5,513 nucleotides of DNA from the NCBI GenBank assembly GCA_049276515.1, contig JBASWO010000171.1, positions 1 through 5,513 on the forward strand, written 5' to 3'. The position numbers were made by a program, and so were the translations under genes. The notes below the pieces were generated by a model. It was not told the origin of the DNA. It worked only from the letters and a program-made list of their open reading frames with translations, and searched no databases. Of this stretch, positions 4,700 through 5,513 are shown in pieces. This DNA comes from JAATFY01 sp049276515. Lineage in GTDB: Bacteria; Pseudomonadota; Alphaproteobacteria; UBA9219. Each line of letters starts with the position of its first letter. The first letter of the stretch is position 1.

Positions 4700-5513
4700 A
4701 TGTCGATGACCGACCTCGAAGTCCGCCGCGCCAAACCACGCGCAAAACCCTATAAAATGTATGATTCTGACGGTTTGTTCCTTTTGATCACCCCTACGGG
4801 TGGCAAATGGTGGCGTTACAAATACCATTACAATAAGAAGGAGAAACTCCTGTCTTTGGGGACATATCCCGATGTCCCCTTAAGGGCTGCCCGAGAAAAG
4901 CGTGATGAAGAGCGTAAAAAGCTTAAAGCCCTCGTTGACCCAGCCGTAACCCGAATAGCGATGAAAGCTTCTTGGGCGAATACACAGTCCAATACGTTTG
5001 AAGTCGTCGCCCGTGAATGGATTGAACAACAATCATCTATTTGGGCTCCCTCGAATACAAAGAAGATAACCGGACAGCTTGAGCACAATGCATTTCCTTG
5101 GCTTGGCAATCGTCCAATCTCCGAAATCTCAGCGCCTGAATTATTAGCGGTCATGCGTCGCATGGAAAAACGCGGCGCATTTTCTACGGCTCACAAGGTC
5201 TTGCAGACATGTGGGCAGATATTTCGTTACGCCATTGTCACAGCACGGGCCACACGCGACATTGCATCTGACTTACGTGGAGCCTTGCGACCCGTCAAAG
5301 GCAAGCACCTAGCAGCTATCATTGAACCTAAAGAAATTGGCCCCCTACTCCGCTCCCTTGATGGTTATCAAGGCGGTGAAGTAATTCGTGGAGCGTTAAA
5401 ATTAGCTCCTCTTGTTTTTGTTCGCCCTGGAGAGCTGAGACAAGCTGAATGGAAAGAAATAGATTTTGAGAAATCTGAATGGAATATTCCCGCTGAACGC
5501 ATGAAAATGAAAG
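4700..5513 (+). CDS. int: P4-type tyrosine integrase (site-specific recombinase), cut by right edge
   Basis: This protein integrates and excises a genomic island or prophage at the adjacent tRNA gene. The 271 readable residues show an N-terminal arm-type DNA-binding domain (DUF4102, about 4-85: MTDLEVRRAKPRAKPYKMYD, GGKWWRYKYHY, KLLSLGTYPDVPLRAAREKR) and the core-binding SAM-like domain (about 98-200: FEVVAREWIEQQ, FPWLGNRPISEISAPELLAV, FRYAIVTARATRDI). The start of the catalytic domain follows, with the first catalytic arginine Arg242 in PLVFVRPGELRQAEWKEID, then IPAERMKMK. Family members run to about 400 residues, so the HxxR box and the nucleophilic tyrosine lie outside. The ATG at 4700 matches the family beginning and has GGGAG 10 bases upstream. 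The readable part has no frameshift or internal stop, so the gene looks intact. Confidence 0.95.
   Translation, partial: MSMTDLEVRRAKPRAKPYKMYDSDGLFLLITPTGGKWWRYKYHYNKKEKLLSLGTYPDVPLRAAREKRDEERKKLKALVDPAVTRIAMKASWANTQSNTFEVVAREWIEQQSSIWAPSNTKKITGQLEHNAFPWLGNRPISEISAPELLAVMRRMEKRGAFSTAHKVLQTCGQIFRYAIVTARATRDIASDLRGALRPVKGKHLAAIIEPKEIGPLLRSLDGYQGGEVIRGALKLAPLVFVRPGELRQAEWKEIDFEKSEWNIPAERMKMK

Larger units (their letters stand above)
4501..5513. mobile_element. Left end of a tRNA-Thr-integrated genomic island or prophage (partial)
   Basis: The tRNA 3' end, a structured 167-bp control region and an intact-looking P4-type integrase in the same orientation form the standard left end of an integrative element. 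Everything left of the tRNA looks like resident chromosome (murA, infA, dcd). The cargo and the right attachment site are beyond base 5513, so element type, size and mobility cannot be judged. The true left limit depends on the att core. Confidence 0.75.

Noticed and set aside
4828..5163. 111-codon minus-strand open frame inside the integrase
   Set aside because: It lies wholly against the arm-binding and core-binding domains of a clear integrase; shadow frame.
1..5513. CRISPR array, insertion sequence ends, rRNA genes or riboswitch
   Set aside because: No regularly spaced long repeats, transposase frames, rRNA signatures or recognisable riboswitch cores were found on reading either strand.

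Overview
The window looks like the chromosome of an alphaproteobacterium of moderate GC. The evidence is the order murA, then a DUF2948 protein, then infA on one strand (a conserved alphaproteobacterial neighbourhood), a dCTP deaminase of the longer alphaproteobacterial type starting MPVMPDHWIR, and an IF-1 and MurA close to those of Rhizobiales and Rhodospirillales. Genus cannot be fixed from the sequence alone. The assignments of known families are secure. Regulatory sites were read by eye and are candidates only.

Bases 1-1975 (minus strand) hold a housekeeping cluster. murA (first step of peptidoglycan precursor synthesis) overlaps a DUF2948 gene by 4 bp, and infA (translation initiation factor IF-1, running off the left edge) follows 58 bp later. 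In many relatives hisD, a UPF0262 gene and a low-molecular-weight phosphatase gene lie between DUF2948 and infA; here they are absent. Bases 1976-2091 form a divergent control region with two TATAAT boxes facing murA. Bases 2092-2901 (plus) encode a protein of about 269 residues that I do not recognise.

Bases 2908-3621 (minus) hold a two-gene unit: a 47-residue, very basic small protein and dcd (dCTP deaminase, dUTP and dTTP supply), 3 bp apart. The orphan gene and dcd converge with only 6 bp between stops. Diverging from the small gene, bases 3646-4395 (plus) encode a cytoplasmic VanX/DdpX-type D-Ala-D-Ala dipeptidase. An 11-bp inverted repeat lies over the two divergent start regions.

Bases 4458-4532 are tRNA-Thr(GGT) with an encoded CCA. 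It is followed after 167 bp by a P4-type tyrosine integrase (4700 to the right edge) in the same orientation. This is the classic left end of a tRNA-integrated genomic island, whose cargo lies outside the window. The 167 bp between tRNA and integrase is dense in structure: three TCTAA repeats at exact 10-bp spacing, a 15-bp palindrome, and four copies of TTACCCC or its complement placed over a candidate int promoter and start. This compact att/control region and the orphan gene are the least explained parts of the window.
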